A stretch of 64,000 nt of DNA from Caballeronia sordidicola (lineage in GTDB: Bacteria > Pseudomonadota > Gammaproteobacteria > Burkholderiales > Burkholderiaceae): positions 1 to 64,000 of the forward strand of contig NZ_JNFG01000021.1 of the NCBI RefSeq assembly GCF_000729995.1, read 5' to 3'. This document shows, piece after piece, positions 1 through 8,262 of this stretch. The translations under genes and the position numbers were made by a program. Each line of letters begins with the position of its first letter. The stretch's first letter is position 1. The notes below the pieces were generated by a model. It made no database searches and was not told where the DNA came from. It saw nothing but the letters and a program-made list of their open reading frames with translations.

Positions 1-137
1 ACCCCTCCCCAAGCGCGAGCGAAAACCCCCGCCCTAGGTGTTTAACCCGACGAAACTCCCCCGTCGTAATAACCCGCTATTACCTTCTTTTCTGTCAACG
101 CTGCATACTGAAGCGACGCTATGACACGAGTTCCGGC

Positions 138-533
138 ATGACCAAATTCCTTCACCTCATGATTCGCGTTGAATCGCTGGATCCATCCATCGCGTTCTAC
201 CGAGACGCGTTCGGCATGCGCGAGTCTCATCGCCTCGACTTCGATACCTTCACGCTCGTTTATCTCCGCGATGCGGAGAGCGGCGCCGAGATAGAACTCA
301 CGTTGAACAAAGGCACGACCACGCCTTACACGCACGGCACGGGCTATGGCCACGTTGCATTCGCTGTCGACGACATCGAAGCATTCCGCGACCGTCTGCT
401 AAGCCAGGGCATGCAACCAGGCGACCTGAAATCACTGAGCCACAACGGCGCCATCGCCGCACGCTTTTTCTTCATCACCGATCCCGACGGCTACAAGATC
501 GAGGTGCTATCCAGGGAGGGTCACTACGTATGA
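138..533 (+). CDS. Glyoxalase I-like VOC protein
   Basis: A 131-residue vicinal-oxygen-chelate protein, the usual length of bacterial glyoxalase I, which converts the methylglyoxal-glutathione hemithioacetal to lactoylglutathione. The four metal ligands of the GloA type are all in place: His6, Glu53, His72 and Glu122. The two VOC repeats are visible (about 3-58 and 68-125), with GYGHVAF opening the second. It starts at the ATG that leads straight into the first beta strand. The gene stands alone, 41 bp ahead of the dehydrogenase set. Family assignment is firm. The exact substrate is less sure, because VOC lyases, dioxygenases and resistance proteins share this fold, but the complete ligand quartet favours lactoylglutathione lyase. 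Confidence 0.85.
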   Translation: MTKFLHLMIRVESLDPSIAFYRDAFGMRESHRLDFDTFTLVYLRDAESGAEIELTLNKGTTTPYTHGTGYGHVAFAVDDIEAFRDRLLSQGMQPGDLKSLSHNGAIAARFFFITDPDGYKIEVLSREGHYV

Positions 534-574
534 ACTGACGTTGGCGCTGTACACAATATAAAAGGAGACGAATC

Positions 575-1192
575 ATGCCCAAGGCAATCCCCATTGCCAT
601 AGTCGCCGCCGAGACCGGCAATGCGACCCCCGTCATATCGTCTGCGCGCGTGAGCCGCAGACACTTCCTCCAAGGTTCCGTCGTGCTGACCGGTTTGCTC
701 GTGGCCGGCACGCCCATCGCCCTGCTTGCGCCAAGCCGCGCCTGGGCGGTGGAACTTAGCCATATCGATCAGAACCAGGCCGACGCCATCATGGTGCTCG
801 CGCGTACCCTCTACCCGCATAAGACGCTGCCGGATGCAGTCTACGCACTCGTGGCCAAGGACGTGGATGCAAAGGCCACCGACCCGAAGACCATCGATGT
901 CATCAAGACCGGCGTGGCGAAACTGAACAATGCTGCGTCCGGTAAATGGAACGACACCGCAAGCCTCTCGGATGCGCAGCGAACCGCCATTGTCGAAGCC
1001 AACCAGACCGATCCGTTCGTCCTGCTCGTGCGTGGCCAGTGCGTCACCTCGCTCTATAACAACGAAATGGCGTTTGCCCATTTCGGCTACGAAGGTGAAG
1101 CGTTCAGCAAGGGCGGTTACGTGTATCGCGGCTTCAACGACCTGACCTGGCTGCCCAACCCACCCGCCGACGCAAGTCCGCCGGTCGCGTAA
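575..1192 (+). CDS. Tat-exported small subunit of a membrane GMC dehydrogenase
   Basis: A 205-residue protein with a long leader holding a twin-arginine motif (SRRHFLQG, Arg28-Arg29), a hydrophobic stretch and a likely cleavage site after AWA near residue 58. The mature part resembles the small gamma subunit of FAD-dependent glucose, sorbitol and gluconate dehydrogenases, which acts as a hitch-hiker chaperone carrying the flavoprotein through the Tat pathway. AAAGGAG lies 7 bp before the ATG. The flavoprotein gene follows 45 bp downstream, the order seen in the Burkholderia cepacia FAD-GDH operon. The role is inferred from order and family; the substrate cannot be read. Confidence 0.75.
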   Translation: MPKAIPIAIVAAETGNATPVISSARVSRRHFLQGSVVLTGLLVAGTPIALLAPSRAWAVELSHIDQNQADAIMVLARTLYPHKTLPDAVYALVAKDVDAKATDPKTIDVIKTGVAKLNNAASGKWNDTASLSDAQRTAIVEANQTDPFVLLVRGQCVTSLYNNEMAFAHFGYEGEAFSKGGYVYRGFNDLTWLPNPPADASPPVA

Positions 1193-1237
1193 AAGTCGGG
1201 ATAGTGGCGCACATCTGATACTGCCGAGGAGGCAAGC

Positions 1238-2806
1238 ATGGCTAAGTTCGACTACAACGACGACTCCGTTGTCGTGATCGTCGGTTCGGGCGCGGGCGGC
1301 GGGACGCTGGCGAACGAGTTATGTCAGAAAGGGGTGAAAGTGGTCGTGCTGGAGGCGGGCAAGCGCCAGTCGTCGGCCACCTTCATCAACGACGAATGGA
1401 AGTCCTTCGGGCAACTCGCCTGGACCGATAAACGCACCACGTCAGGCAACTGGCGCGTGGCCAAGGACTTCCCTGAACTGCCGGCGTGGATCTGCAAGAC
1501 CGTAGGCGGGACGACCACGCACTGGGCGGGCGCGTCGCTGCGGATTCATGAGCACGAGTTCAAGGCGCGTACGACCTATGGTTCCATCGATCAGGCGAAC
1601 CTGCTCGACTGGCCGATCACGCTTGCCGATCTTGAGCCCTACTACGCACGCGCCGAAGACAAGATGGGCGTCACGCGCACGAACGGCGTTCCGGGTCTGC
1701 CGGGCAACAACAACTTCAAGATCTTCTACGACGGCGCAACGAAGGTCGGCTACAAGAACTGCAGTACCGGTCACATGGCGATCAACAGCCGGCCGCGCGC
1801 CGGGCGTGGCCGCTGCATGCAGCTCGGCTTCTGTTTCCAGGGCTGCAAGTCGGGCGCGAAATGGTCGACGCTCTATACGGAGATTCCCGCGGGCGAAGCC
1901 ACGGGCAGGCTCGAATTGCGGCCGGAGTCGCATGTGATGCGCATTGAGACGAACGCGGCCGGCAAGGCCAGCGGCGTGGTCTACCTCGATGCCGACGGCA
2001 AACAGCAGCGTCAGCGCGCACGCGTGGTCTGCGTCGCGGGAAACTCGATAGAAACTCCACGCCTGTTATTGCTCTCGGAATCATCGAAGCATCCTGACGG
2101 CCTCGCTAACAGCTCGGGCCAGGTGGGACGCAATTACATGCGGCATACCACGGGCTCGGTGTTCGGTGTGTTCAAGGAACCCGTGCATTTTTATCGCGGC
2201 ACGGTGATGGCCGGCATCGTCACGGACGAAGCCGAGTTCAATCCGAAGCGCGGTTTTGCGGGCGGTTATGAAATGGAGACCATCTCGCTCGGCTTGCCGT
2301 TCGCCGCCGCATTCCTGGATCCGGGCGCGTGGGGATCGGACTTCACTTACTATATGGATAACTACGTAAATACCGCCGGCATGTGGATTGTCGGCGAGGA
2401 CATGCCGCGTGAGACCAACCGTGTCACGCTGAATCACGACGTGAAGGATCAGGTCGGGTTGCCGGTTGCCAACGTCCATTACGACGATCATCCCAATGAC
2501 ATCGCCATGCGCGATCATGCGTTCAAGCAAGGTGAGGCAATCTACGCGGCAGCCGGAGCGGTGAAGACGTTGCGCACGCCGCCCTACCCGTCCACGCACA
2601 ATCTCGGCACATGCCGGATGAGCGCGAAGGCGAGTGACGGCGTCTGCAACAAGCACGGCCAGACCTTCGACGTACCGAACCTGTTTATCTCCGACGGCAG
2701 TCAGTTCACGACCAGCGCGGCCGAAAATCCGACACTGACAATCGTGTCGCTGGCGATCCGGCAATCGGATTACATCGCGGACCAGATGAAACGGCGTAGC
2801 ATTTAG
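1238..2806 (+). CDS. GMC-family FAD dehydrogenase, catalytic subunit
   Basis: A 522-residue GMC oxidoreductase. The N-terminal dinucleotide-binding motif GSGAGGG (16-22) is followed by an acidic strand end (VVVLEAG). The C-terminal HNLGTCRM (His454) and AAENPTLT (Asn497) supply the catalytic His/Asn region of the family. Cys193, Cys199 and Cys203 sit close together in the middle, where FAD-GDH-type alpha subunits carry an iron-sulfur cluster. The protein has no leader of its own and probably leaves the cytoplasm together with the upstream Tat subunit. GAGGAG precedes the ATG. The likely reaction is oxidation of a sugar or polyol in the periplasm with electrons passed to a cytochrome. No large multihaem beta subunit follows; the nearest candidate acceptor is the small cytochrome at 3200-3556. 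Confidence 0.85.
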   Translation: MAKFDYNDDSVVVIVGSGAGGGTLANELCQKGVKVVVLEAGKRQSSATFINDEWKSFGQLAWTDKRTTSGNWRVAKDFPELPAWICKTVGGTTTHWAGASLRIHEHEFKARTTYGSIDQANLLDWPITLADLEPYYARAEDKMGVTRTNGVPGLPGNNNFKIFYDGATKVGYKNCSTGHMAINSRPRAGRGRCMQLGFCFQGCKSGAKWSTLYTEIPAGEATGRLELRPESHVMRIETNAAGKASGVVYLDADGKQQRQRARVVCVAGNSIETPRLLLLSESSKHPDGLANSSGQVGRNYMRHTTGSVFGVFKEPVHFYRGTVMAGIVTDEAEFNPKRGFAGGYEMETISLGLPFAAAFLDPGAWGSDFTYYMDNYVNTAGMWIVGEDMPRETNRVTLNHDVKDQVGLPVANVHYDDHPNDIAMRDHAFKQGEAIYAAAGAVKTLRTPPYPSTHNLGTCRMSAKASDGVCNKHGQTFDVPNLFISDGSQFTTSAAENPTLTIVSLAIRQSDYIADQMKRRSI

Positions 2807-2826
2807 AGGCTTGCAAAATGAGCCGC

Positions 2827-2850
2827 AGGAGCCGCCGCCCGGCGGTTCCT
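2827..2850 (+). terminator. Stem-loop after the GMC dehydrogenase gene
   Basis: A 10-bp stem (AGGAGCCGCC pairing with GGCGGTTCCT through one G-U) with the 4-nt loop GCCC is followed by TCTTC. It lies 20 bp after the dehydrogenase stop and 23 bp before the next ATG. The T-run is poor, so it may be a partial terminator or a stability element rather than a hard stop. Confidence 0.5.
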
Positions 2851-2872
2851 TCTTCATTGTGAGGAGCTGTCC

Positions 2873-3196
2873 ATGTGCAGGATTTACGCTCAAACCGATC
2901 CCATTCTCTATGAATGCCGCGCGCGCTCGGTGCGCATCAGCGGCGTGACGACAACCATCCGGCTGGAAAACCTGTTCTGGCAGACCTTGTCCGAACTCGC
3001 CGCCGACAACGACATGACGACCAACCAGCTCATCGCGAAGTTGCATGAAGAGATCACACAGCATTTGGGCGAAACGACGAATTTTGCGTCGTTCCTGCGC
3101 GTCACCTGTCTTCGATATCAAGGGCTGAGGGCGAACGCATCGATGGATTTTCGCAGCCACGTGGCAGCGGCGACGACTGACAAGGTGGCGGGCTGA
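2873..3196 (+). CDS. Ribbon-helix-helix protein
   Basis: A 107-residue protein whose middle (about 24-80) looks like the RHH_4 type of ribbon-helix-helix domain: a short strand (VTTTIRLEN), a helix starting FWQTLSELA and a second helix DMTTNQLIAKLH. GAGGAG lies well placed before the ATG. Such small RHH proteins often sit beside periplasmic oxidoreductase genes, but a regulatory target is not known. It lies between the dehydrogenase and the cytochrome c gene, with only 3 bp before the latter, so it is probably co-transcribed with it. Confidence 0.65.
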   Translation: MCRIYAQTDPILYECRARSVRISGVTTTIRLENLFWQTLSELAADNDMTTNQLIAKLHEEITQHLGETTNFASFLRVTCLRYQGLRANASMDFRSHVAAATTDKVAG

Positions 3197-3199
3197 CTA

Positions 3200-3556
3200 A
3201 TGACAAAACCGATGGCCGGACGAACATGGGCGATATGGTCTTGCGGGGTACTATTCGCGGCGGTTGGCTTGCCGGCGCAGGCGGCGCCGGACGCTGCGGC
3301 CGCCTTGTCGATCGTACAGAAGAATAACTGTCTCTCCTGTCATGCCGTGGATTCGCAGGTCGTCGGGCCGGCGTATCGAGAGATCGCGAAGAAGTATCAC
3401 GGGGACGCTACGGCGCCCGACAAGCTGTTCGCCAAAGTCCGCAACGGCGGGGCCTTCGTCTGGGGAGAAGTCCCCATGCCGCCTAACCCTAATATCAGCG
3501 ACGCTGACCTGCATACCGTGATCGCGTGGATTCTCGCCGGCGCGCCGGATAAGTAG
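3200..3556 (+). CDS. Periplasmic mono-haem cytochrome c
   Basis: A 118-residue class I cytochrome c of the c551/c552 type. A Sec signal peptide (about 1-28, ending PAQAA) precedes a single CLSCH haem site (Cys44, Cys47, His48). Met93 in VPMPPN is the probable sixth ligand, and the C-terminal helix ISDADLHTVIAWIL closes the fold. The operon position suggests that it takes electrons from the GMC dehydrogenase and passes them to a terminal oxidase. It starts 4 bases after the RHH stop codon. Family call is secure; the partner is inferred. Confidence 0.88.
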   Translation: MTKPMAGRTWAIWSCGVLFAAVGLPAQAAPDAAAALSIVQKNNCLSCHAVDSQVVGPAYREIAKKYHGDATAPDKLFAKVRNGGAFVWGEVPMPPNPNISDADLHTVIAWILAGAPDK

Positions 3557-3575
3557 GCCGCTGCATCAAGTTCAA

Positions 3576-3601
3576 GCGCGCTGCCTTTCCATGCAGCGCG
3601 C
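3576..3601 (+). terminator. Inverted repeat after cytochrome c gene
   Basis: A perfect 9-bp inverted repeat GCGCGCTGC / GCAGCGCGC with the 8-nt loop CTTTCCAT lies 19 bp after the cytochrome stop codon. No run of T follows, so it is terminator-like but not a canonical rho-independent site. Confidence 0.45.
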
Positions 3602-3677
3602 GATATTCCTCCCCTGTCTAGGTAAAACCCCTGATTTCGCGCGACCTCCTCACGCACTACTCTCGCGTCACCGTTAA

Positions 3678-3705
3678 ACAGAACGTAGTTCTATTAGACA
3701 GAACG
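3678..3705. promoter_or_regulatory. Candidate IclR-type operator upstream of the MFS gene
   Basis: Two direct copies of ACAGAACG start exactly 20 bp apart (3678 and 3698), with an inverted copy GTTCT between them. They lie 35 bp before the ATG of the transporter operon. IclR regulators of catabolic operons often bind short motifs repeated on one face of the helix, and an IclR gene sits at the far end of this cluster. The link is inferred. Confidence 0.4.
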
Positions 3706-3739
3706 ACGTCACGACACGAGACGCCCATAGGAGGGTTCA

Positions 3740-5173
3740 ATGGCAAGCGTGCCAATCGATGCGACACACGGGTCGCCTAATTCAAGCACCGGCGTGGGCG
3801 ATACGACGTTCGGCATCAATGCGCGCATCGACCGGCTGCCGGCGACGCGTTCCGTCTGGATGCTGGTGTTCCTGCTCTCCATCGGCGGCTGGTTCGAATT
3901 CTACGACCTGTTTTTCACCGCGTACGTGGGCCCGGGCCTCGTCAAAAGCGGCCTCTATTCCACGACAACAGCGTCCTTCTTCGGCGTCTCGGGACTCGGG
4001 GCGTTCGTGGCTGCATCGTTTGCGGGACTGTTCATCGGTACGTTCTTCCTCGCAGGCCTCGCCGATAAATACGGCCGCCGCACGGTCTTCACCGTCTCGC
4101 TGCTCTGGTACTCCGCGGCAACGCTGATCATGGCGCTGCAAACCACCGCGCCCTCAATCAACCTGTGGCGGCTGATTGCAGGCATCGGCGTGGGCGTCGA
4201 GTTGGTAACCATCGATACCTACGTGAGCGAGCTCGTCCCCAAACATCTGCGCGGCCGCGCCTTCGCGTTCGTGCACCTGGTTCAATATTCGGCGGTGCCC
4301 TCGGTCGCGTTTCTAGCGTGGTGGCTCGTGCCGCAAAAGCCCTTCGGTCTGGACGGGTGGCGCTGGGTGGTGATCATCGGCGCGCTGGGTGCGATCGTGG
4401 TCTGGGCGATCCGCCGGCGCGTGCCTGAAAGTCCGCGTTGGCTCGCGCAACAAGGCCGCACGGCGGAAGCGGAGACGGTGCTGCAAGCGATCGAGGCCAA
4501 GGTCGCTGCGCAGTACGGACGCGCGTTACCGACGCCGGTCGCAACCGTCGAGCCGGCGACAACGAAAGCCGCGTTCCGCGAAATCTGGCAGCCGCCGTAT
4601 CGCAAGCGCGCGATCACGATGCTCGTCTTCAATTTCTTCCAGGCAATCGGGTTCTACGGCTTTGCATCCTGGGTGCCGACGCTGCTCGTCTCCAAGGGCG
4701 TCACGATCACGCATAGCTTGCTGTACTCGTTCGTCATCGCGATCTCGAATCCGTTTGGACCGCTCATCGGGATGGCGATTGCGGACCGGATCGAACGGAA
4801 GACGCTGATCGTGTTATCGGCGTTCGGCATCGTAGTGTTCGGCAGCTTGTTCGCCACCCAGACATCGCCGGTCATGCTGATGATCCTCGGCGTGCTGATC
4901 ACGCTCTGCGGGACGTTGCTTTCCGTCGGGTATCACGCTTACCAGACCGAGCTGTTCCCCACGCGCCTGCGTGCTCGCGCCGTCGGTTTCGTCTATTCCA
5001 TCTCGCGTCTTTCAGCCATGTTTTCCGGCTTCATGATCGCGTTCGCACTGCGCCACTTCGAAGTGACCGGCGTGTTCGCTCTGATCAGCGTATCGATGGT
5101 GATGGTGATGGGCGCGATCGGCATCTTCGGCCCGCGTACCAACAACCGCAATCTCGATGAAATTTCGCAATGA
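3740..5173 (+). CDS. MFS metabolite:H+ symporter
   Basis: A 477-residue major facilitator with about 12 membrane segments. Loop 2-3 carries the family signature as GLADKYGRRT, and TM4-5 holds GIGVGVELVTIDTYVSE followed by RGRAFAF, typical of the sugar and aromatic/organic-acid symporter branches. AGGAGG lies 8 bp before the ATG. It is the first gene of a three-gene rightward cluster with a CoA transferase and a citryl-CoA-lyase-like enzyme, so an organic acid is the likeliest cargo. The substrate cannot be read from the sequence. Confidence 0.85.
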   Translation: MASVPIDATHGSPNSSTGVGDTTFGINARIDRLPATRSVWMLVFLLSIGGWFEFYDLFFTAYVGPGLVKSGLYSTTTASFFGVSGLGAFVAASFAGLFIGTFFLAGLADKYGRRTVFTVSLLWYSAATLIMALQTTAPSINLWRLIAGIGVGVELVTIDTYVSELVPKHLRGRAFAFVHLVQYSAVPSVAFLAWWLVPQKPFGLDGWRWVVIIGALGAIVVWAIRRRVPESPRWLAQQGRTAEAETVLQAIEAKVAAQYGRALPTPVATVEPATTKAAFREIWQPPYRKRAITMLVFNFFQAIGFYGFASWVPTLLVSKGVTITHSLLYSFVIAISNPFGPLIGMAIADRIERKTLIVLSAFGIVVFGSLFATQTSPVMLMILGVLITLCGTLLSVGYHAYQTELFPTRLRARAVGFVYSISRLSAMFSGFMIAFALRHFEVTGVFALISVSMVMVMGAIGIFGPRTNNRNLDEISQ

Positions 5174-5188
5174 ACATGAGGTTTTGAC

Positions 5189-6388
5189 ATGACGCTTCCG
5201 TTAACTGGCGTGCGGGTGCTGGATTTATCGAATGTATTGGCCGGGCCGTTCTGCGCGTATCAACTCGCGCTGCTCGGCGCGGAAGTGATCAAGGTCGAGC
5301 ATCCGGAAGGCGGTGATCTGGCCAGACGCCTGGGCGCCGATAAAGACGCGTCGGCGCGCGACATGGGTGCGTCGTTCGTGGCCGTCAACGCAGGCAAGCA
5401 GTCGATCACGCTGAACCTGAAAGATGCGCGCGGCAAGGAGATCCTGCGCTCGCTCGTGAAGACGGCGGACGTGCTCGTGGAGAACTTCCGGCCCGGCGTG
5501 ATGACGCGCTTGGATCTTGGTTACGAGGCCTTAAGCGAGATCAATCCAAAGCTCGTCTATTGCGCGATCTCTGGTTTTGGTAAGGATGGCGAATTTTCGA
5601 AGCGGCCGGCATACGACCAGATCATCCAGGGCATTTCCGGCGTGATGAGCGTAACGGGCGATGCCGAGAGCGCGCCTCTACGCGTGGGATATCCGGTCTC
5701 GGATACGGTCGGTGGCCTGACTGCAGCGTTCGGCATTTGCGCCGCGTTAGTCGATGCCCGCGCGAATGGTCGCGGCAGAATGCTCGATGTATCGATGCTC
5801 GAAGCCACGCTCTCCACCATGGGCTGGGTCGTGTCGAACTACCTGAACGCCGGTGTGACGCCCGCGCCGATGGGCAACGAGAACTTCACCGCCGCGCCAT
5901 CGGGCACGTTCAAGACGGGCGACGGTTTGCTGAACATCGCGGCGAATGAAACGAAGCAGTTCGTGAGTTTGTGCCGCTTGATCGGGCGGCCGGATCTCTC
6001 CGATGATCCGCGCTTTTCCGAGCGCAACACGCGCAAGGTGAATCGTGCCGCGTTGAAGGCGGAGATTGAAGAAGCGTTGGCGACAGACAGCGCGATGAAC
6101 TGGGATGCGAAGTTTACCGAGGCCGGCGTGCCGGTTGGGCGCGTGATGTCGGTGCCGGAAATCCTCGCGCATCCGCATCTGGTATCGCGTGAATTCGTGC
6201 ACGAGTTCAACAGCGACGACGCCACGACCCGGCAACGCGTCACCCGTGCAGGCTTCCGTTTCTCCGATGCCGACACCGCGCCCTCCACCCCCGCACCGAC
6301 CTTGTCCGCCAACACGCGCGAGCATCTTGCAACGCTCGGTTTCGACGACACACAGATCGACGCACTGCGCGCCGAAGGAGTGATCTGA
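5189..6388 (+). CDS. CaiB/BaiF family (class III) CoA transferase
   Basis: A 399-residue class III CoA transferase, normal length for the family. The opening GVRVLDLSNVLAGPFC and EVIKVEHPEGGD are hallmark stretches. Asp172 in PVSDTVGG is the expected catalytic aspartate that carries the acyl anhydride intermediate. It would move CoA between acyl donors, activating an imported acid. It lies 15 bp after the MFS gene and 2 bp before the next gene, whose enzyme could cleave the CoA ester formed. The acid is unknown; citrate, citramalate or a related compound are guesses from the neighbour. Confidence 0.85.
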   Translation: MTLPLTGVRVLDLSNVLAGPFCAYQLALLGAEVIKVEHPEGGDLARRLGADKDASARDMGASFVAVNAGKQSITLNLKDARGKEILRSLVKTADVLVENFRPGVMTRLDLGYEALSEINPKLVYCAISGFGKDGEFSKRPAYDQIIQGISGVMSVTGDAESAPLRVGYPVSDTVGGLTAAFGICAALVDARANGRGRMLDVSMLEATLSTMGWVVSNYLNAGVTPAPMGNENFTAAPSGTFKTGDGLLNIAANETKQFVSLCRLIGRPDLSDDPRFSERNTRKVNRAALKAEIEEALATDSAMNWDAKFTEAGVPVGRVMSVPEILAHPHLVSREFVHEFNSDDATTRQRVTRAGFRFSDADTAPSTPAPTLSANTREHLATLGFDDTQIDALRAEGVI

Positions 6389-6390
6389 AC

Positions 6391-7215
6391 ATGACGCAAA
6401 CTTTTGACGCCGCCACGCTCGCTGCAGATTACTGGAGCACATCGATCATCGATATCCATCCGGGATCGATCAAAGTTCGCGGCTTTCCGATTCAGGAGCT
6501 GATCGGCGCGGTCAGCTTCCCGCAGATGATCTGGCTGATGCTGCGTGGCGAACTGCCGGATAAAGCGCAGGCGGCTTTGTTTGAAGCGGCGCTCGTGGCG
6601 TCGGTGGATCATGGCCCGCACGCGCCGTCCATCGCCATCTCGCGCATGGCGACGAGCTGCGGCTTGCCGCTGAATGGCGCGATGGCGTCGGCGATCAATG
6701 CACTCGACGATGTCCACGGTGGCGCGGGCCAGCAAGCGGTCGAGCTATACGATGCAATCGTCGCGCTCGAAGACTCAGGCGCCACGTTAAGCGACGCCGT
6801 GGCGCAAGGCGTGGATGCGTTCATCGAAACGAAGGGCAAGTATCTGCCTGGCTTCGGGCATCGTTTTCATCCCGTGGATCCGCGTGCGGTCAAGCTGCTC
6901 GCCCTGGTCGATGCCAGCGTCGAACAAGGCGCAATCAGCGGACGATACGCGGCGGTCGCACGCGCTATTGAAGCGTTACTGCATCAGCGGAAAAACAAGC
7001 CCGTGCCGATGAACATCGACGGCGCAACGGCCGTGATCTACGCGGAACTCGGCTTCGCGCCGGAGTTGGCGCGTGGGGTGTTTTGCTTATCGCGTGCGGT
7101 CGGGATCCTGTCGCATGCGTGGGAACAACGCGGGCGCAACGAGCGCAATAAAGGTCCGATGCCGCGTCAGATGGCCTACAAATATACGGGCAAGCCCGAG
7201 CGTCATTTGCCTTGA
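6391..7215 (+). CDS. Citryl-CoA lyase-like protein of the citrate synthase fold
   Basis: A 274-residue short citrate synthase-fold protein. The three catalytic positions of citrate synthase are conserved: His74 (VDHGPH), His157 (GFGHRFH) and Asp210 (MNIDGA). The length, far below the roughly 430 residues of true citrate synthase, is that of proteins annotated as citryl-CoA lyase. It probably cleaves an acyl-CoA made by the upstream CoA transferase into acetyl-CoA and a keto acid. GAAGGAG, inside the end of the CoA-transferase gene, is its ribosome site. Its 3' end overlaps that of the convergent IclR gene by 13 bp. Confidence 0.8.
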   Translation: MTQTFDAATLAADYWSTSIIDIHPGSIKVRGFPIQELIGAVSFPQMIWLMLRGELPDKAQAALFEAALVASVDHGPHAPSIAISRMATSCGLPLNGAMASAINALDDVHGGAGQQAVELYDAIVALEDSGATLSDAVAQGVDAFIETKGKYLPGFGHRFHPVDPRAVKLLALVDASVEQGAISGRYAAVARAIEALLHQRKNKPVPMNIDGATAVIYAELGFAPELARGVFCLSRAVGILSHAWEQRGRNERNKGPMPRQMAYKYTGKPERHLP

Positions 7216-7967
7216 ACCTCGGCCGTGTGGCGTTGCGCGTTGCGCAACGCGCGCGCGTCGCCGCCGAGTGCATCGGTTGCACGGGCGGCGCAGTCGAACA
7301 ACGCGCCAAGGTTGCGCGCAACGAATGCCTGATCGATCCGTGAGCTCGGACCCGCGAGCGTCAACACGCCGCGCACGGTTTGGCGCACGCCGAAGACGGG
7401 CATCGACATGCCGGCTGTCTCGCGATCACGTTCGCCCATGGAGACACAGTAAAAGTCGTCGCGAATGCGCTCAAACACTTCGCCTTCAGCGCCGCCGAAC
7501 GCGAGCAGCGCCAAACCTCCCGACCCGCTTTCCAGCGGCAGCACATCGCCTTCGCGCACGTGATAACGCACCGCATGCGTCGAATCCACACGATGCAAAC
7601 ACACGCGCACAGCTTCGTCACGCACATAGAACGACACGCTTTCGCCGCTGATTTCGGCGAGCTCGCGCATCAGCGGGACGAGGATATCGCCGAGATTTAG
7701 ACTGCGTTGATACAACGCGCCAAGCATGAAAGTGGCTGCGCCGAGCTGATAGCGGCCGTCGTCGAGACGCAGCAGCAAGCGGTGCTGGATCAGCGCGCCT
7801 GCGAGGCGAAGCAGCGTGCTTTTATAGAGCCCGGTACGCGCCGCGAGCTCGGCGAGCGTCAGCGACCCATCGTCCGGCTTGAACGCGAACAGGATCGCGC
7901 AAGCACGGTCGATGACGGCAACGCCTTCGCTCTCTTTCGGGCCAGCTTTGATCTCAGGCGTTTGCAT
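7203..7967 (-). CDS. IclR family transcriptional regulator
   Basis: An IclR protein of about 254 residues when started at the ATG at 7967; an extra 45 in-frame codons upstream have the composition of non-coding sequence. An N-terminal winged helix (LTLAELAARTGLYKSTLLRLAGAL) is followed by the effector domain, with the FYVRDEAVRVCLHRVDS and GMSMPVFG stretches typical of the family. It converges on the CoA transferase/citryl-CoA-lyase cluster, and the repeated ACAGAACG upstream of that cluster is a candidate binding site. Such regulators usually respond to the pathway substrate, acting as activator or repressor. Confidence 0.85.
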   Translation of the reverse strand: MQTPEIKAGPKESEGVAVIDRACAILFAFKPDDGSLTLAELAARTGLYKSTLLRLAGALIQHRLLLRLDDGRYQLGAATFMLGALYQRSLNLGDILVPLMRELAEISGESVSFYVRDEAVRVCLHRVDSTHAVRYHVREGDVLPLESGSGGLALLAFGGAEGEVFERIRDDFYCVSMGERDRETAGMSMPVFGVRQTVRGVLTLAGPSSRIDQAFVARNLGALFDCAARATDALGGDARALRNAQRHTAEVQGK

Positions 7968-8262
7968 GGTTAAGTGACGTGGGCGAAGCGTCTTGTGTTT
8001 GTATCGAAGAGGAATTTTACGCGATGCCGGGCGCGTCTCATACGGTTCATATAAGAGGCCGGAAGCCCCCTTCCCTGCGGAACCCGCCTTGATGAATTTC
8101 AAAAGTGCTTCGATCGGGCGATGGCAGATGACAAATTTGCAGGCGTCCGGCGGGTCAGATTGTTAGTTGCTTTTTAGGGAGATAGCGCAGCGTGCGGAGC
8201 GTTGGAATACGTGGCAGCATTTACGTGTCGAACGGAATTCGCCAATCTCGTGGAGAACGCGC

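Noticed and set aside
2081..3160. 359-codon reverse frame opposite the GMC dehydrogenase and RHH genes
   Set aside because: Crosses two supported genes and an intergenic stem-loop, with no recognisable motif.
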